The position numbers and the translations under genes were made by a program. From Loxodes magnus (Eukaryota > Ciliophora > Karyorelictea > Loxodida > Loxodidae), in NCBI GenBank assembly GCA_946699065.1, contig CAMPDV010001604.1:1-64000 (forward strand): 64,000 nt of DNA, in the 5' to 3' direction. The notes below the pieces were generated by a model. That model was not told the origin of the DNA. It searched no databases and saw only the letters and a list, made by a program, of their open reading frames with translations. The stretch's first letter is position 1, and every line of letters begins with the position of its first letter. Below, one piece after another: positions 62,645 to 64,000 of this stretch.

Positions 62645-64000
62645 CTTCTTTACATATCTTTAATTAAGCTTTAATATTCTACTATAATCAAATATTTAAG
62701 CAATTCTCTTCGATACATTCTAGTAAATATGATCTATATTTAAATATACCTACTTTATTCATTATCTTTCCTTAACCCTAAAATGAATATATAAAACATG
62801 ACTATCATAGTTTTTGTTCCTAAAATGAAAAATAAAATAGCCTGTTTAGTAAGGAAAAAGAGAAATAGTTGGTTATATATAGATTAGATATATAAATGAA
62901 TAGTTTAACCATATTATTTATATAAAAAGCTATTTTATAAAACTAACTAGCTATAAAAGCAAATTATAGCTATTAGTATATTAAATATGAGGTAATAAGG
63001 TATTAACTATATAATAGGTATTTTAAAGCTTATTAATCTGATAGAAACTAATAAATTGTTAAGCTATAATATACTTATAACTAAGTTAGAATAAATTATT
63101 TTAAGGAAACTTAAGTTTAAGTATTATAATCATTAAATATCTGATTAGACTTTCCTAAAATTACTATAAATCTACAATTAAAATTATTAAACAAAGGTAT
63201 AAATGATAGTTAGGATGTTCTAGATTAATTTTAATTATAAATTATTAGAAACATTTTGTTACTGTATTATAAAGAAGCAACTCCCCATTATTGTATCAAT
63301 ATACCTGGAATTCTATTCCTATGTAGTTAATAATGTATAATTTCTTTTAATTTCTATTAATTTAATCTTTCATTAGTATCTTAAATTTTAGGATTAATAC
63401 AAAGAAATAAATTGAGATTATATAATAGAAATATTTGAACAGATATCTTTATAATGTAACTTTTATATAATGCTTCTAGATTTATTATTAAGATGACTAG
63501 TATGAAATGAGAACTAAATTATTATATTTATACTTAAAATTAAAAAGTAAAATACTTATAAACATATTTTTATATATAATGCACATTTCCTTTATCTAGT
63601 AAAACCAACTATTTAAAACTAGTCTAACAAGTTGCTAACCTATTATCTAATAGTACATAAAGATCAGATTATATTAAACCAGAATAGTTATTAACTTAAC
63701 CAATTCAAGCTAAACTATAAATCACTATTCTAAATCGCTTCCATTTTATGACCAAATCTTTTAATATTCCAAAGATTATCGCTTACCAAAGCAAATGGTA
63801 AATTAAATAAATACCTACTTAGAAAACCTTATTTATAACATTGAAGAAAAGATAACTGAATATAGTACTTAAAACTAAAAAGGAATTAAATAAAAAATAA
63901 AATAATCGAACAAATATCAGTTATATATTTTATCCAATTTTAGATATAAAAGAATGTTAATAAATTAAGAGTAAGAGAAGAACAAAAATAAAGCTTTAAT
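62645..64000. other. Third-copy flank, no gene seen
   Basis: Matches arm 1 from 3391 to about 4740; nothing recognised. Confidence 0.4.

Larger units (their letters stand above)
61377..64000 (+). repeat. Third, partial copy of the arm sequence
   Basis: From about 61377 to the window end the sequence matches arm 1 from about 2131 to 4740 in the same orientation, including a complete kinase A. It therefore runs inverted relative to arm 2, across a short spacer. The copy presumably continues beyond the window. At small indels it often agrees with arm 2 against arm 1, for example in the short A and T runs of kinase A. Confidence 0.93.

Noticed and set aside
1-64000. Tetrahymena-type chromosome breakage sequence
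   Set aside because: No match to the 15-base consensus was noticed on either strand.

Overview
The window looks like AT-rich ciliate DNA. TAA and TAG run through every recognisable coding stretch at positions where glutamine fits (alpha-kinases, CCHC zinc-knuckle proteins, a 343-residue coiled-coil protein), and genes end at TGA. Several otherwise open frames also carry internal TGA codons, often where a paralogue has TGG or where the protein family has tryptophan. That suggests TGA is read as tryptophan as well, as in karyorelictid and Condylostoma-type ciliate codes, with termination depending on context. The species cannot be named, and the window does not show whether this is germline or somatic DNA.

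Layout. About 1-424 is unshared. Arm 1 (about 425-22856) is repeated in inverted orientation as arm 2 (about 36682-60833), around a unique loop (22857-36681). A short spacer (60834-61376) leads to a third, partial copy (61377 to the window end) in arm 1 orientation. The arms are not identical. Arm 1 carries one private retroposon and arm 2 carries three. Once these are subtracted, both arms come to about 21.6 kb, so this is an old duplicated locus, not a trivial assembly echo.

Each arm holds, outside to inside: a small alpha-kinase with an N-terminal myristoylation-type motif (kinase A); a 343-residue coiled-coil protein; a decayed second alpha-kinase (kinase B) between about 105-bp direct repeats; a secreted cysteine-containing protein; a SINE; a zinc-knuckle ORF1 fragment; an unrecognised protein of about 285 codons; a second SINE; and a retroelement 3' segment. 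The third copy repeats kinase A. The loop holds a decayed coiled-coil/pentapeptide/WD40 gene, a paralogue of the secreted protein, weak hypothetical frames and several zinc-knuckle retroposons.

Mobile DNA. Retroposons of about 0.84-1.06 kb are bounded by 10-15 bp target-site duplications. They start within 7-20 bases of the ATG of a coiled-coil/CCHC ORF1-like protein and end in a short hairpin and/or AT microsatellite, with no reverse transcriptase: an ORF1-only family. A separate set of elements, including a two-unit SINE that resembles 5S rRNA, shares another 3' hairpin ending in CTCTATAATC. One 311-bp insert nested in an ORF1 element carries an open frame resembling a reverse-transcriptase palm motif.
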